Of a DNA stretch of 64,000 nucleotides, positions 1 to 13,059 are shown in pieces. The position numbers and the translations under genes are program-made. Below the pieces are notes generated by a model that was given only the letters and a program-made list of their open reading frames with translations, was not told where the DNA came from and did no database searches. The stretch comes from Monarcha castaneiventris obscurior (taxonomy: Eukaryota; Chordata; Aves; Passeriformes; Monarchidae): contig JAMPIT010000174.1 in the NCBI GenBank assembly GCA_026261815.1, positions 2,542,001-2,606,000 on the forward strand. The letters run 5' to 3'. How positions within the stretch are numbered: position 1 is the first letter of the stretch; each line of letters opens with the position of its first letter.

Positions 1-3000
1 CTACTCAGTAGTGCTTAACTCCTGCAGAGAAACCTGCAATCATAATAAACAACTTGTAATATCTATGTGAAGCACCTACCGTGGACTGGCACCGTACCAA
101 GAGATTTTCAGCTACCCCAACCGAGTGTTTTGGGAGGAGAATTTTTAAGAGGAATTTGGCACCAGCAGACCAGAGATGCAGCTACTGGTGTCACCCAAAT
201 TACTACTCCACTCACATTCAGTCCTTATTTGCAAGAACTTCCCATGTGAGGGACTGGCTTATAAAGGTATTTTGCTTTTTCTTACATATGGGCAAGCAAA
301 CCCATCTGCTATTCAATTTATCCCTCTGTTTAGCCTCTACTCTAGTGTATCTTTGGAATTTGAGATTTCTCTTTGTGAGAGAGCCAGAATAAATGAAGTT
401 TTATCTGTTATGCTATTGTCTAATTCTCTAATTCAAGTATTCAGGCAAAATCCATTTATCTTTCTTCTCTTTTGAACTTTTGTTCTTTTCTGAAAGCTTA
501 TTCACTCCAATACAGGGGAGTCCCAGTGACTAGGGTATTGTCCTTGCAAGAGACCTCTTTAAAACACTGGCAGAAAGGTTTCTGGTTTCACCCATTCATT
601 TTCAGTGCTGTAAGGTCTCAGCCATGGTCCAGTTAAAAATTGTGGGCAAGTCTCCCACTGACTCACAGCAATGGTAGCACCTGACTTACAGTGATACCCC
701 CAAGTGACAGGGTTGGCGGGCTAGATCCATCCCTTCAGTGGTGTTGAATCGCTGTGGATCAGCACAGTTTTCACTGGCAAGGGAAAGCATCCAATACCTC
801 TCTTTAGACACCAACAGAAGTGAGGTAAAACAACATCAAGTGTGGGAAAAAAGTAAGCAGCAAGCAAAGGCCTTTGGACAGCTGTGGTCTGAGGAAGGAG
901 ACTGGCTGCAGATAAAAGCAAGAAGGGAGTGGGGAGGAATGCAGCAGGTGGGGAAGGGAGGGGCAGAGAAAGCCAAGAAGTTAGCCAGAAAAAATGATCC
1001 TCAGCATCGCTTAATCAGTATCACCTGCCATCTCCAAAATCCATTTAGTGTTGGAAAGCATTCTTCAACTTCTCCCTGCCTTCATGCACAACTTTACTAA
1101 TTAGGTAAATGTTTGTCTTTAACTTTGAAACTGCAGAAGGCCATCTAAGTATACTAACTTAAGCTGTGTTTGCAGCTGGAAAAGAATAATAATTTCACTT
1201 GTCTGGTTTCATTGATTTCCACTACAATATCAATTCTGAAAATCAGTTTCTACTTTAAACACTAGTCACTGTATCTAAAAGCTTTTATGTGGGAAAATAT
1301 GTTGTGACTCCTGCTAGTAGAAACAAGTATTCTAGAAAATCATTCATCACTTGTCACCACAATATCCATCGCTAGCTATGAAAGAATGAGAGGTTAAAGA
1401 AGTTTAATGAAGTTTAGCATTTCTTAACAGGTCCCAGTAAGTTGGCTCTGTGAAGAAGAAAGAACATTTTGTCCTGCTGTTAATGCTATCCCCTAAACAG
1501 CTTTGTTTTTCTTAGATTGTTACTTTTTAGGCAAAATAAAGGGAAAAAATAAAAAATTTCCATTTGGAAAAAAATAAGAGATTGGGACAATATGCATTTA
1601 TCAGGTTGCATTTTATAATTTTCTCTATTTTGTTCTATTTTGTTCTTGCTGTAGGCATAGAGCAGCACTGATTCCCTGAACAAGAGGCTGTGTAAATTCC
1701 AGTTATGACCATACAACCAAACCTTGTTTGTCAAAAGCAACTTTTTTTCCCTGCCTGTTATTTTTCTTGAGTTCTCGCCAAAATTGCAGCTGCCTGTCCT
1801 TACAAAGTTTACATTAATTCTTGGATTTGTTTGAACTGATATGTGTTATGGTCCACAGTCCAAAGCCTGGAGTTATTTCGTAATTTTGGACACTTCACAT
1901 TGGGGTTTTTGAGTGGTTCTCCCACTTCTGTGGTGATATAAATTTCACAGAAGCACTAGAAAGCACAAAATCCCTGTGTTCACTAGAGATATTTGGTTTG
2001 CACCAGATACCACCGAGTTCATCCAAAGCCCAGGATGCCACAAGCCTGTCAGGTTCTCCAGAGCAAGTCAGGTAACCAAATGGATGCCTTGAATAACAAT
2101 GCCTATGTATGGCCACTTAGCCCACTAAATTTCCTCATAAAGGTCAATGCTTTTCATTCCTGATTCTGGCCTTCAAATTCAATGAGAGACACTAGAGTCA
2201 TTCCACTCTCTGTATTAAGAGATGTTCTCTCCTACCTCACAATGGGATAACACTGTCCAGGCCAGTTTATCAAGTACAGGCCTGCCCAAAGGATAAAGCT
2301 CAATGAAGCAAACAATCCAAAAATCACACAAATAATTTAGAGGAAGGCTAGATCTAGAACTCAGGAATCTCATCCCTGCCTGCACTCCACCATGGATTGC
2401 TTACGGACATGTTGTGTGAATGTCCTACACTTTAAAAAAGGTACTTCAAAGGTGGCCCTGGAGAAACTCAGAGCAATCTTTGTTGAAATCTTGTAGGATG
2501 CAACTGACTGATACCTCAGTGTGTCATCTCAATTCATCGGTCATCTGTCCTTGCTCACAGGTGTAAGTCAAAAAGCTTTGGAGGCATGTTCCACAGCTCT
2601 TCCTGTGGAAGAACTAAAGTAAAATGTCAGTGTGCTACTGGAATGACTTTTGTGGCAAGGGCCTGCTCATTCCATTTCACTGGCATCACCTTCACCATAT
2701 ATTCTGGACTATTCTGGTTTTCAGAAGCTTCTATGTTTTGCTCTACATGTCATCACATCTGTTTTTCCCATAGTCCTATTGGGTTTTAAAAAAAGAGAAT
2801 TGTCGAAGCTCACTTAGTTTGGATGCTGTGCTAAAAAACTACTTGCTGCTTGTTCATAGAGCACAGCAAGATTAAAAGAAACAATATTAGCAATGACAAA
2901 ACTCACCAGTGACTGTGTCCCACAATTTCTTATTTTAACAAACACCCATTATCTCTTTTTTCAACCTGCTACTAGGAATTGTAAGGGTTTTAAGGCTTTC

Positions 3001-3630
3001 GTGGAACCTTAAATAGAGTCGTCACACTTAGTTTCCAGAATTATGATGTTTTTTCATTCTTCTCTATATTTGTAAATACAAAGACTCAAAAAGAGTCGCC
3101 TATTCATTCTTTTACGGGCAAACTCAGAAGTCCACGATCCCATGATAAAATCCCTGTCTGTTCCAAAGAAGAGTGAAACTTTTTGTCACAGCATGAGTAT
3201 TTCCTAGAACCATTTTTAAGTTCAGAAATAAACATATTTCCCATGGAAGTTTATTCAACTGCTATTCAAAGAACATTAACTCATATAGCTGCTTCTTTCT
3301 TTATATGTGCTTCTAGCTCATATAAACACTGTGTTCTTACTTCACGTTGAGGCAAGTCCAAATATTATTACAATACAGAATGCAAGCCAATAGGGAGCGT
3401 GTACCTCCACTGGTGATGCTTTCTCTGGTAAACATCAGACTATTTTCAGAGTAATAGCAGATAACTCCTCAGAAGTACTCCATATTCTTGTTTATAGAAT
3501 TCTATGAAAGCTGGCAGGTTTTTACATTGCTGTTAACGAACACGTAACTTCACAGGATTTGAAACACATGCTCTAATATAGCTAAATTCAACAACCATGG
3601 ACGTTTCCCGTGGAAGTGTGAGATGTAGAA

Positions 3631-3789
3631 CAGGGGTCAGCATCTTTTCAAGTGCAGTGTGCCAGACTACTTTTTTTCCCCCAACTAGTGGCTAAGTACA
3701 CTTGAAGGAGCTTAGTGGCAGCTAGAAAATACTGCATCTGAAGGGATGACCTCTCCCCCACTTCTTGCACTGTATGTTGTTGACCCTTG
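3631..3789. mobile_element. Possible old hAT-like MITE
   Basis: The left end reads CAGGGGTCAGCA and the right end TGTTGACCCTTG, whose complement CAAGGGTCAACA matches the left end at 10 of 12 positions. CAGGGGTC-type ends are common in hAT/Charlie elements. The element is about 160 bp with no coding capacity. The flanking 8-mers share only TAGA, so a target-site duplication is not convincing. The assignment rests on the terminal repeats only. Confidence 0.4.
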
Positions 3790-5080
3790 CCTTAGATGGA
3801 AATATTTCAGCCATATGCAGACTTCTATCTCTGCAGCACATTGAACCCTCCAGGCTGATACTGAATGCTTTCCCATTAAAATTTACTTGCATCAGTTACA
3901 GACTGAGATTATTCATAACTTTAAAATGAAACAAGTAGCAGAAGACTAACCTCACCTTTCTTCAGGTAATAAGAATGGTAACTGTCTGGTCTGTAAATAT
4001 TACAGCACCTAATTCCCTCCTTTCTCTTCTCTCACCTTTTCCAAGTATGAAACCATAAAAAAAGAAATGAAAGGCAAAGTACATTAGACTGTGACCTTCA
4101 CAAAACCATATATTTTTGCTGACCCAGTACATTTCCACAAGGTTTTGGGAAGAAATAGGTAGAATTTAATTGACCATAGTGTCAAGTCAAGGGTCTTGTA
4201 CTGCTCCTACTGCCCCTAATGAGTCACCAGCTTTCATCAACTCATCTGGCTTATGCGGTGCCAGGTTGCAAACTGGTCATAAATGTGGTTCCCTTAGTCT
4301 CAGTGCTCTGACAATCCTGGGAGCCCCAGATGCACCAGCAAGAATTCTGAAAAGGTCCCAGGTGTTTCTTGCCACCTCATTGCTATGCTTGTGACCTGCA
4401 GAAAACATCCAGCTGTAGACAGAAGGAGCAACTGGTGATATAGCTGACTGGCAGAGGGGAAGACTGAAGAACAGTGAGGGAGCAACCGTTGTGCTTTAAA
4501 TAATCTCTGTTTGTACACATGAGTAATGACATAAATATATTTGGTTTTTAGCGAAGGATTATGAGCATTTAAAAGTCATACTTACAGTAAGATTTTCATC
4601 AGTCTGTCAAGTACAGTTAAATGTGCATTTGTGCCTTGTACCTTGACTATCATATCACACATGAGATATGTAAGTTATATAAGAAAGACTATTTTTCTTC
4701 TTGAAGTATTATTTTTCAAAGAAAAGATGAAACGCTGTTATTTGCTGAATAGTCTAGAAATCCATGATCTAATTTTGTAGTTTAACTTGAAGTAACATTG
4801 TGTACAAATCTGCAATCCACAAGCCTACAAACTTCTAAGATTTGTACATGAGTCTAGTAAATTTATTTTATTAAAGGCAGCAGGACTCTTGATTTAAATG
4901 AAAATGGAGTGTAAGTATAAGAATTCATAGAAAAATGGGATCTAGCCAAAATGGAGGAATGGACTGACAGTACCTTATAAAACTCAAAAAAGGACAAACC
5001 CAAATTGCTGCCCTTTGGAAGGAGGATTGCCTTGCAGTGACACCATCTGGGGACGGAGAGCTGGAGAACAACTCTGTGTA

Positions 5081-5442
5081 AAAAAGCCCTCGGGGTCTGG
5101 TGGGCAGTGAGATGAATGTCAGCCAGCAGTGCCCTGGCAGCAGAGACAGCCAGCAGCCTTCTGGGATGCATTAGAAAAAGCAGAGCCACTAGACCAAGGA
5201 TTCACAGCAGTGCACGGCAAGAGGGCAAGAAACAGCAGGTGTAAGTTGGAACAAGGAGGGCTCAGCATGAATACACAGATGAACACTTTGCCTGTGAGGA
5301 CAGCTGCCGAAAGAGGCCGTGCAGTCTCCATCCTTATGGGTTTTCAAGAGCAGGTAAGGCAACTACTCAGCTCTCACAGCAACCCTGCATCACCACTTGG
5401 TTGGACGAGAAACAACCTGCAGTCCCTTCAAACCTGAATTTC
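5081..5442 (+). mobile_element. CR1 LINE 3' fragment, diverged
   Basis: The sequence follows the CR1 3' region: a GGGGTCTGGTGGGCAG segment, a GCCAGCAGTGCCCTGG segment and a GGGATGCATTAGAAA segment. After internal loss it continues with AGTCTCCATCC / TTTTCAAGAGCAGG and finally GTTGGACGAG...CCCTTCAAACCTGAATT, the usual CR1 end. It is well diverged and therefore old. The overlapping open frames of about 100 codons here are products of this repeat. Confidence 0.75.
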
Positions 5443-8333
5443 CCCGTTTTTAAGATTGTACTGTACTGACAAGATCTTGGTTTGTGCTTTCGGAAAATTA
5501 GCAGTCTAGGTTTATTCATAAACTATGTGGCCCATTCAATGCTTTTACTTAAGTGCAATGAGGCTCATATAATTAAGAGCTCACATTTCCAGCCCCTCCC
5601 CTCAGTACAGTAACTCTGAGGCAGTAACCTCCTGAGGCATCCAATGTAACTTATTCTTGGAAGCTTAAGAGTACCCTCTGCTGGCTTAACACTGAAGTTG
5701 TGAAAATCTGCAGCACAACATAGTGAACCAGCATGGCAGAGACAAACTCCTTTTCCTGAGTAGCACAGCTGTGCATCTCTGCATGGGGCAAACAGCTGTG
5801 CTGTAGCATTTATCACCTACAAAGGGAAAGCCTGAAGCAACATTGCACCACGGGCCACAGAGCTCTCTTTCCCAAACAACTGGAATTCCAGAGCTGTCCC
5901 ATTAGAATGACTGTCTTGTCAAATATGCCTGTCAAACGCCATCTGGGTGAAGAGCTTTAGCCTAAAACAAAACTTATTCTAGGCACACTCTGTTTGTTAT
6001 GAACATGAATAGTGTGCAATGAATTGATAACAGAATTATGTCCTAAAAGACACAACAGCTTGTGTCTTAATGACTCATCTTTTTTCCCTTGCAAGCAAAT
6101 GGGAAGAGTTTATCCAGCTTCTACAGCTCACACTGCAACAAAATTGCTTGTTGCAAAAATTGACATCAGGTAGGAACAATTTATTTTCATCACTACATAT
6201 ATTATGATGCACAGTGGAAAAAAAAAATTAAAAAGTTATGAAGTACTTAAACTGGAAGAAGTTTGTCTATGGCACATAGGTCTAGATATACCTACCTATG
6301 AAAGAGTTTCATTATAAACAAAAGCATTTTGATGTATAGATGAGTAAATGTAAAAATGGAGTAGAGACAATTCTTTATTTCCTAACCTAAAACTAAGAAG
6401 CTGCTGCTTCAGTCCAGGCTCTTGAACAAAATTAATAAAGAGCTCCAAGAAATTGCCACTGAAGGTAGATACCACACCATCCCTTTCTAGTGGCTGCTCC
6501 ATACACCTGGTGACTTTGTATTCCCTCTTTTCCACTCCCAGTGATGTGTGACCATTCTCTTTGCCCATGCTGAGCTGCCACAGCTAACCTTGCTGTTACT
6601 TGATAAAAAAATAAAAATAACTTTCTTAAAGCTACAAAATCACTGAGGGGATACACTCACACAGAAAAAAAATCTGAATTTCCCAAGAGCAAGTTGATTT
6701 ATCAGAGTACTGAAACTGTGTTTCACTGCTGCCAAGAAGTTATGGTTAGCCATTTTCTTCAGGTAACTACCTTTCATACAAAAATGTCAGCTGTTGTTAT
6801 GCTTTCCTAAATGGTATTTTCTGGTCTTCTTCACTTCAGTGCTTGAAAATGTGACACTGCTTATTCCAGAAACCAAAAAATTTGGAAGCCAACTAAAAAG
6901 CTGCTTTTTTTAGCATTTTTTATGCTAAAGGTCAAAGATGAGTCTCAGTTCCCTGAACATGTTCCTCTTCCACCTTTTGCAAAGCAAAGATCTTATACAG
7001 GACTATCTTTTGTGCACTACCTCAAAGAAATGAGGCATAATCAGCTGCACGTGAGAGAGTTCTTGTTTATTGTGCTAGTCATTAAAAATAATTACTATCA
7101 AATGATAATATATTCTGATAGATAAAATAATGTGGAATGACGGAAAACACATTACCTCAGCAATTTGGTAATTAGATACTGCATTTCCAAATGGCACAGA
7201 GAGAATAATTCCACATTGGCAAGGGAAGAATAAGATGACCCACTAGGTCTTGCTTGTTAGAATACTAATTTATTCACACATCCCTTTTTGGGCAGCTATT
7301 TTTATCTACAAAGAAAAAACCAAAACAAAATAAAAAACCCGAGTAAGTAGGACACCTTATTTCTTAAAGTGTGTATTCCTTCTTCCTCCATCTCATTAAA
7401 AAACAAAATAAAAAGATTTTTTTAAACTAAGAAATATGAAAGAAAATCAACGTTTGTTTAATTTTTAATTACAAAGCACTTCTTACAGGTACACAGAATG
7501 GGCAAGAATAACAGGATCTGGCCCAAATTCCTAGAAACCACTGAAAAAATCAGTGTGAACCAGAACAGATCTTAATTAAGGAGCTTTTGCTTTTTTCCTC
7601 AAGGAAGATAAATTTGCTTAGTCCAAATATGATATCTATCAACCCCCTCTGAGAAATACAGAAAGATTTATGAATCTACTGTATACATAATCTACCAAAA
7701 TTATACACTACGTGGACAACACAATTTGAAAAACATGAAGCAGCACCACCAAAGTATCCATAATTTCTCAAATCTGCTTAAAAATACTGACATAGCAGCC
7801 CTGATATGAGCTTAAAGATCCAACTGGTTTTTTTTTTTCTTCCCTCTTGGATTTACTATGTGCTGTTAACATAGAATTCAGCAACAGAAACATGTTCTTC
7901 TAGCTGCACAACTTTCCAGCTACTGCTCATGTAGTTTCTGCACCAGTGGATGCAGTGCTAGATGTGAATCCTACATATCAAATGTTGTGATGCAAGCTGG
8001 GGGGAGCGTGTGAGGATTAGGGCACATCACTAACAAAAGCAGATCAAGAAGATGACCCTTGGTCCCAAAGAGCCTATAGTTGCCTCACTGACCAAGGCTG
8101 AGTAAGATGGGTTGGATTCAACAAAAAAGCACCATTAAGTAGAGAGACAATATTTTTACCTCAGCAGCAAATCAAGAAGTGTAACCAAATACTATTTTGC
8201 CTTCAAAGCAGTAGCAGGATCATAACCTCTTACGGCAGAAGAGTAGACCTGGGCAGTCCAGGGATCAGCATGGGAGGAAAGCTAAGGCAGACAGTCCTAG
8301 ACAGAAGGGTCCAAGGCAGTTGGTTGATTTTCA

Positions 8334-8558
8334 GTGATCGCCTTCTCCAATCCTGATGCGCGGGAAATCAAGCAAAGGCGGCAGGAAGCTGACAAGCTGA
8401 CAAGAATGAACAATGAGCTCCTGACTAAAGTCAAAAAGGAACACACAAGGTGGAAACAGTGGCAAGTGACCTGGAAGGAATACAGAGCCACTGTCTTAGC
8501 ACAAAGGAATGGAGTCAAGAAAGCCAAAGCCTGCTTGGAGAACCAGCAAGCAATTTGA
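8334..8558 (+). mobile_element. CR1 ORF2 fragment (linker between endonuclease and RT)
   Basis: A 74-codon open stretch on the plus strand contains RMNNELLTKVK, then WKQWQVTWKEYRATV and VKKAKACLE. This matches the avian CR1 ORF2 segment just before the reverse transcriptase (typical form: MNKELL.KL...YR.WKQGQVTWEEYR...VRKAKA). It ends in a stop, and nothing downstream is recognisable as RT. It is a dead fragment of an internal part of the LINE, which is rarer than the usual 3'-end copies. Confidence 0.65.
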
Positions 8559-10254
8559 AGAGTATTAAGGGCTGCTATAGGCATGTCTGCAGCAAATGAA
8601 ACCATGAAATTAGACAAGGTGTGAAGTTGCTGAAAGGGATGAGAAAAATTCCATTTTGATCGAAGGAATAAAAAAAAAAAAAAGCACAGGCAGTTGCTTT
8701 GAATAACCTCAGAAGATTCCTTTCAGAACAGATAAAATACAATCTTAGGAAACAATCCACAGCACTCTGACAGATAGAGGGAAGGAAGGGGTATCAGGAG
8801 GTCAGCTAGGACCATTATGGACAACTGCCATTTATATTCTTGCTACACCTGATCCAGGACTTCTTCGGGTTTCTAAAGCTTTTATTTTACTGCTGGGGGT
8901 TTTCTTCTGTTGTTTATTTTTCTCTCGACACATTTTTTTCAGTTAGTCACTTACTAAGGCAAACTTGAATTATTTGTGTGCCTCACTTTGTGCTGTATTA
9001 ATAATGGTCTGAAAGAAACCTTGAAGGGCAGGGTGCACCCTGTTCATCAGGGAGAATTGTCTCAACCTATGCACATAGTGTCACATACACCAAGAGCTTT
9101 ATGCTAAAAATGTGATTTGGTCATTTTCACAATTCTTGGTGTTTTTTCAACTTACAAATGTTTGACTTTTGAACTGTCAACTGCCTGACTGAATAGTACC
9201 TCTCCCATATGTATCAGGATGATGTATGATCAGTCCTCACCATCCATAGAAGGAAAAAGTCATGTGTTTGTACAGCATATCCCATATATTTTACAGTCAC
9301 CTGTGTCCTGATGTTGTCTATAACTTATGGAGTTTAGCACCTTTCCTGAGAAAGAAGATTGTGATTTGAACCCTTTCAGGTGATCACTGACTAAATTACC
9401 TAGGTCATCAAGGTATTCCACAAAAGAGACTTAATTTACCCTATTTAGAAATGGGTGATAATACACTTTGAAGAGAACGCAGTGTCTATTACAGACACGC
9501 TGGGAGTTCACATCAAAGAAAAAATTCAGTATTATGCACCAATGTTCAGCTGAAAACATTTCAGTATATACTTGGATTTTTAAATTGAGACACTGCAGGA
9601 TGATTGTGGTATAGATGCTGCATACTTGAGACTGCTTTCCTGGTCTTATTTAAGAGCCTTAAATGAAACATACAGGTCTCTCCATTTGCTTGCTCCTGGA
9701 AAGTATTTCTGGATCTTTTGTGGAGTCCGGCTATCACATACAAGAGAATCTTATCCTTTTAAGTGCCTAGATACACTATTCAGTACTATATCCCATTGCA
9801 AAAACCACTTAAGTCTTAGGTCAAGAAACCCCAAAGTAGTAGCAAAACAATCTAGGAAAAGGGATGCCACTTTCAATTTGATACCACAGCACAAAATAAA
9901 TCATAGGTGTGGGTCTAGAAGTTCACCTTGCTACTTATGACAGAAGTACCTAACCAACACTTCACTAAGGCACCAATCTTGTTTGTCGGATATCTCAGAT
10001 CACTTCTGAAGTATTTACCAACATATTTAGTATAGCTGGACATGAGACCTATAGTTCCAGACAACCCTAAGCACACAGTATTGTACCACATAACCAGATG
10101 TCCTTACAATGCAATGAAAAATTTAATGGAAGCAGCTCACTTTCTTTCAGCACTCAACTATTAACATATACAGTAGAAAGCATTTATAGTCTGGATTGGC
10201 TTGGTTAACAAAAAGCACTTGACCTTAATTGCCAGTTCTGCATATCAGTTTAAA

Positions 10255-10345
10255 TCCTGCTCCTGCACCCCTCCATTCTGATTATATAGGGCAAAACCCA
10301 AGACAACTCAGAGTCTGATCCCCACTGTATTCAATGCAGAGGGGA
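10255..10345. repeat. Possible ancient amniote repeat remnant
   Basis: AAATCCTGCTCC, GGCAAAACCCA and GAGTCTGATCCCCACTG/ATTCAATG resemble, in order, the 'aatcctgctccCATTGAAGTCAATGGcaaaactcc...' pattern seen in very old sauropsid repeats. Weaker echoes lie near 2160-2195 and 7495-7570. The family cannot be named from the sequence alone. Confidence 0.3.
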
Positions 10346-12411
10346 AAAAAGACTAAATTCAGCCAAAACAATTTTTAGTTTCAACTTCTAAAATGGAACA
10401 GTAATTACAGGCTGAAGTAGTAAAAGGAGAATACAGAATAAAACAAGGGAACTAACTCTTTAAAAACTCAGCAGCAAGAGGGCATAAGGCAGTAGCATAG
10501 AAGTAAATATCTATCACATACATACCTTGGCCAATATTCCTTCAATGAAAGCTCTAAATATTTGAATTCACCTTTCTGGACCCCACAATAATCTAATGCA
10601 GAGCAATAGGTGCCTATGACTGGTGGTGAGGAGAATCGGAGAACTGAGGAAAATAACACCCAGGTACCCCATCTGTATGTTTTGTAGGGAACAATACACT
10701 GATGTTCATACTCCAATAACAGAAAGCTGGAACATTTTTCTCCAGAACAGAAAAACAGTGTGGTTGTATCGGACTATTCTCATAACTTCCACAGGTCAGG
10801 CTAGGAAGAGTTTCTCCTCTCTATCACCACAGAAAAACAAATTCTTGAAGTTTTTGGTTTTTATCAGTTTATCTCAGAGCTGAGCAACTCAGTTAAGGCT
10901 TTCTGTCCACAGCTTTGGCAGGTAGGAAGCAAATGCTTCCATCATGTAGTTAAGAACCTCAACAGGTATCCCTCAGAGTCCCAAGTAAGCTGAAAGAAAT
11001 TTAGAGTAGCAAGTTCTTCATGGGGAAGCATTATTTCAGGCTTGGAATATTAATAAAAAGGTTTGTACAGGACAGACAACTCCCTTGAGTACGAGTTGAT
11101 GTAGTTTCTAAACAGAACCAACATTTCCTCTTGGATTAACAAGCATTCTTACCACAACCTGCAACACCTGGGAGTTAAATGTGAGTAAGTAACAAAGACA
11201 AGTGACACTCCTGCAGAATCCTTAGGGGCTAATATTACTGCAACTGGCTACACCTGTGCTAAAAAAACCCTAAAGATCCTTGGGTTGTATTCCATGTGCT
11301 TCCCAAACTGCCTACTTTTTCCTCCTTTTAATTTAGTACTCATTAAATAGAATGCCTACCCTCCAACTTGCAAGATTTTGTGGCACAAAGGCCCATCTCT
11401 AACAATTATTGCTGAGAAAGCACTAAAGATTTCATTCTCCGACTGCCAAGTTAAGAAATATCTAGATATATCAGCTAAAGAAAATTATTACAGATACCTT
11501 AATACCACTAGATATTTAAACTATCATGCACGAGATCACCTTAGGCAGCTTTTAAAATAAGAATCCAACAGAATCAGGTTTTGTACAATATTCACCTAGG
11601 TTTCTATTGCACATACAAATCTTACATGCACTGTTCACAAACTGAGCTGTGACCTAGTTTGAACGAAAGTCTTCAGAAATATACAGAAGATGTCTGATTT
11701 TTATGGTTCAACAGGTCAATCTTATTCATAGCCTTTTATGTCCCCTTACCTCAGGGTACTGTTTATAACTTCTTCATAGTCAAGCCTAAACTGTGTTCTT
11801 CTTAGATGTATTCTATAACCCCTCGTTATACTCCCTGCATCCACCACCACAATGTACTCTAAGCTTTCCTCACTTCCACCAGAGACTGTACCTGGACAAT
11901 CCTTGCTTTATTTACAGCTGTGACAGTCCTATAGGATATATCTATTTTAGCTCTTATGCTTGCCTTTAAGCTTACAGACAACACGTAGGAAGTTGTGTCT
12001 ATGCTATGCTTATAAGCTTTCCCTCTGAAATGGCACAAGAGACAAGAAGAAAAATTGATTGTAGCATACTTGCTCTGCAGTAGACAGGAGGCTATTACAC
12101 ACAGCAGTAGGCTGTAGTGAAAGTCCTGTATTCATCAGTTCTAGAGAGTAGTCTCATAGTAACTATGAGCAACTGCAGGCATGTGTTAGCCAAACCTACT
12201 TTTCATCACTTTATAAACTAGTTTACATATTTAATGCAAGTATCTGTCAAGTAAGACCTGTCAACCTGCCTTTGAAAAGTAAAGTTTGATGTAATTCTTC
12301 CTTTAAAGGAAAGTGTGTGTGAGAGAGGGGATGCTGTTGCATTTTTTTTTCATATCTATTCCAACACAACTGAGTGCTAGAATTCAGTGCTGAACTGAAA
12401 TACAGTTTAAA

Positions 12412-12478
12412 AGGTTCTGGGGTTTTGTTTTTTTGAGGGTTATTTGGGTTGCTTTTGTGGTTTTGGATTTTTTTTTCA
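12412..12478 (+). repeat. GT-rich low-complexity tract
   Basis: A 67-bp tract made almost only of G and T on the plus strand (A/C on the minus strand), with repeated GGGTTTTG/TTTTGTGG words and T8-9 runs. It lies about 85 bp beyond the CRELD2 poly(A) signal, just outside the expected transcript end. No other function is evident. Confidence 0.6.
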
Positions 12479-12562
12479 CTGACTTAAAAAAAATAGGTAT
12501 GACAACACATCAAGGCATTAACATCTTAAAAAATTTTAAGGCACATTCCAACAAAATAAACT

Positions 12563-12568
12563 TTTATT
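12563..12568 (-). terminator. CRELD2: CRELD2 polyadenylation signal (AATAAA)
   Basis: On the minus strand this reads AATAAA (TCAATAAAAG in context), the first canonical signal after the CRELD2 stop codon at 13060. A GU-rich GATGTGTTGTC lies about 50 nt further on. This predicts a 3' UTR of roughly 0.5 kb with cleavage near 12545. Confidence 0.65.
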
Positions 12569-13059
12569 GAATGCAATGTTAGGCATTCTATTTTGTTTAA
12601 GGGAACAGCCCTTCCCCCCCAAAGAGATTCCCTATGACCATTTCCAAAAGCTGTATTTCATTTACAGAAAAATTTCTCATGATTAGAAACAACCAACTTC
12701 AGTCTAAATTTTCCTTGAATTATGAAGTACAACTAAATTCTTCCAGAAGATAATAGGTTTCAGTAGGCACTAGAATGAGAAGCCTGCAAGTTGTTTACAG
12801 TTGCTGGGTACAATGTTATGTTCATTCAAATTTTATACTAACCCATCTAGAGTGTTGTTTTTGAAGAATTATATAAAAAGTGGGATTTAAGAATAAAGAA
12901 ATGCAGCTTAAAGAGCAGGTTGTCACCATTTAAAAAAAAGAAAAAAGTCTTAATGGCAACCTGCATATTTCATATCACTTCCAAGTATGTCAGCTAGCAG
13001 AGGCTTAGTCCAATAATTTAAAACTTGAGATAGGAATGTCTTTTGGTTCTGAACGCAGA

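Larger units (their letters stand above)
1..12540. other. Gene-poor flank downstream of CRELD2
   Basis: I see no supportable gene in this stretch. Open frames are short (120 codons or fewer), unrelated to any protein I recognise, and lack coherent splice sites. The DNA is AT-rich. Recognisable content is limited to a possible hAT-like MITE near 3.6 kb, CR1 fragments at 5.1-5.4 and 8.3-8.6 kb, possible traces of an ancient repeat near 10.3 kb, and a GT-rich tract just past the CRELD2 poly(A) signal. In human the next gene beyond CRELD2 is PIM3. No PIM-type kinase sequence is visible here, so it would lie further left if the order is kept. Confidence 0.7.

Noticed and set aside
738..1100. A 120-codon plus-strand frame
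   Set aside because: No recognisable domain, no splice context and low-complexity stretches. Consistent with a chance open frame in intergenic DNA.
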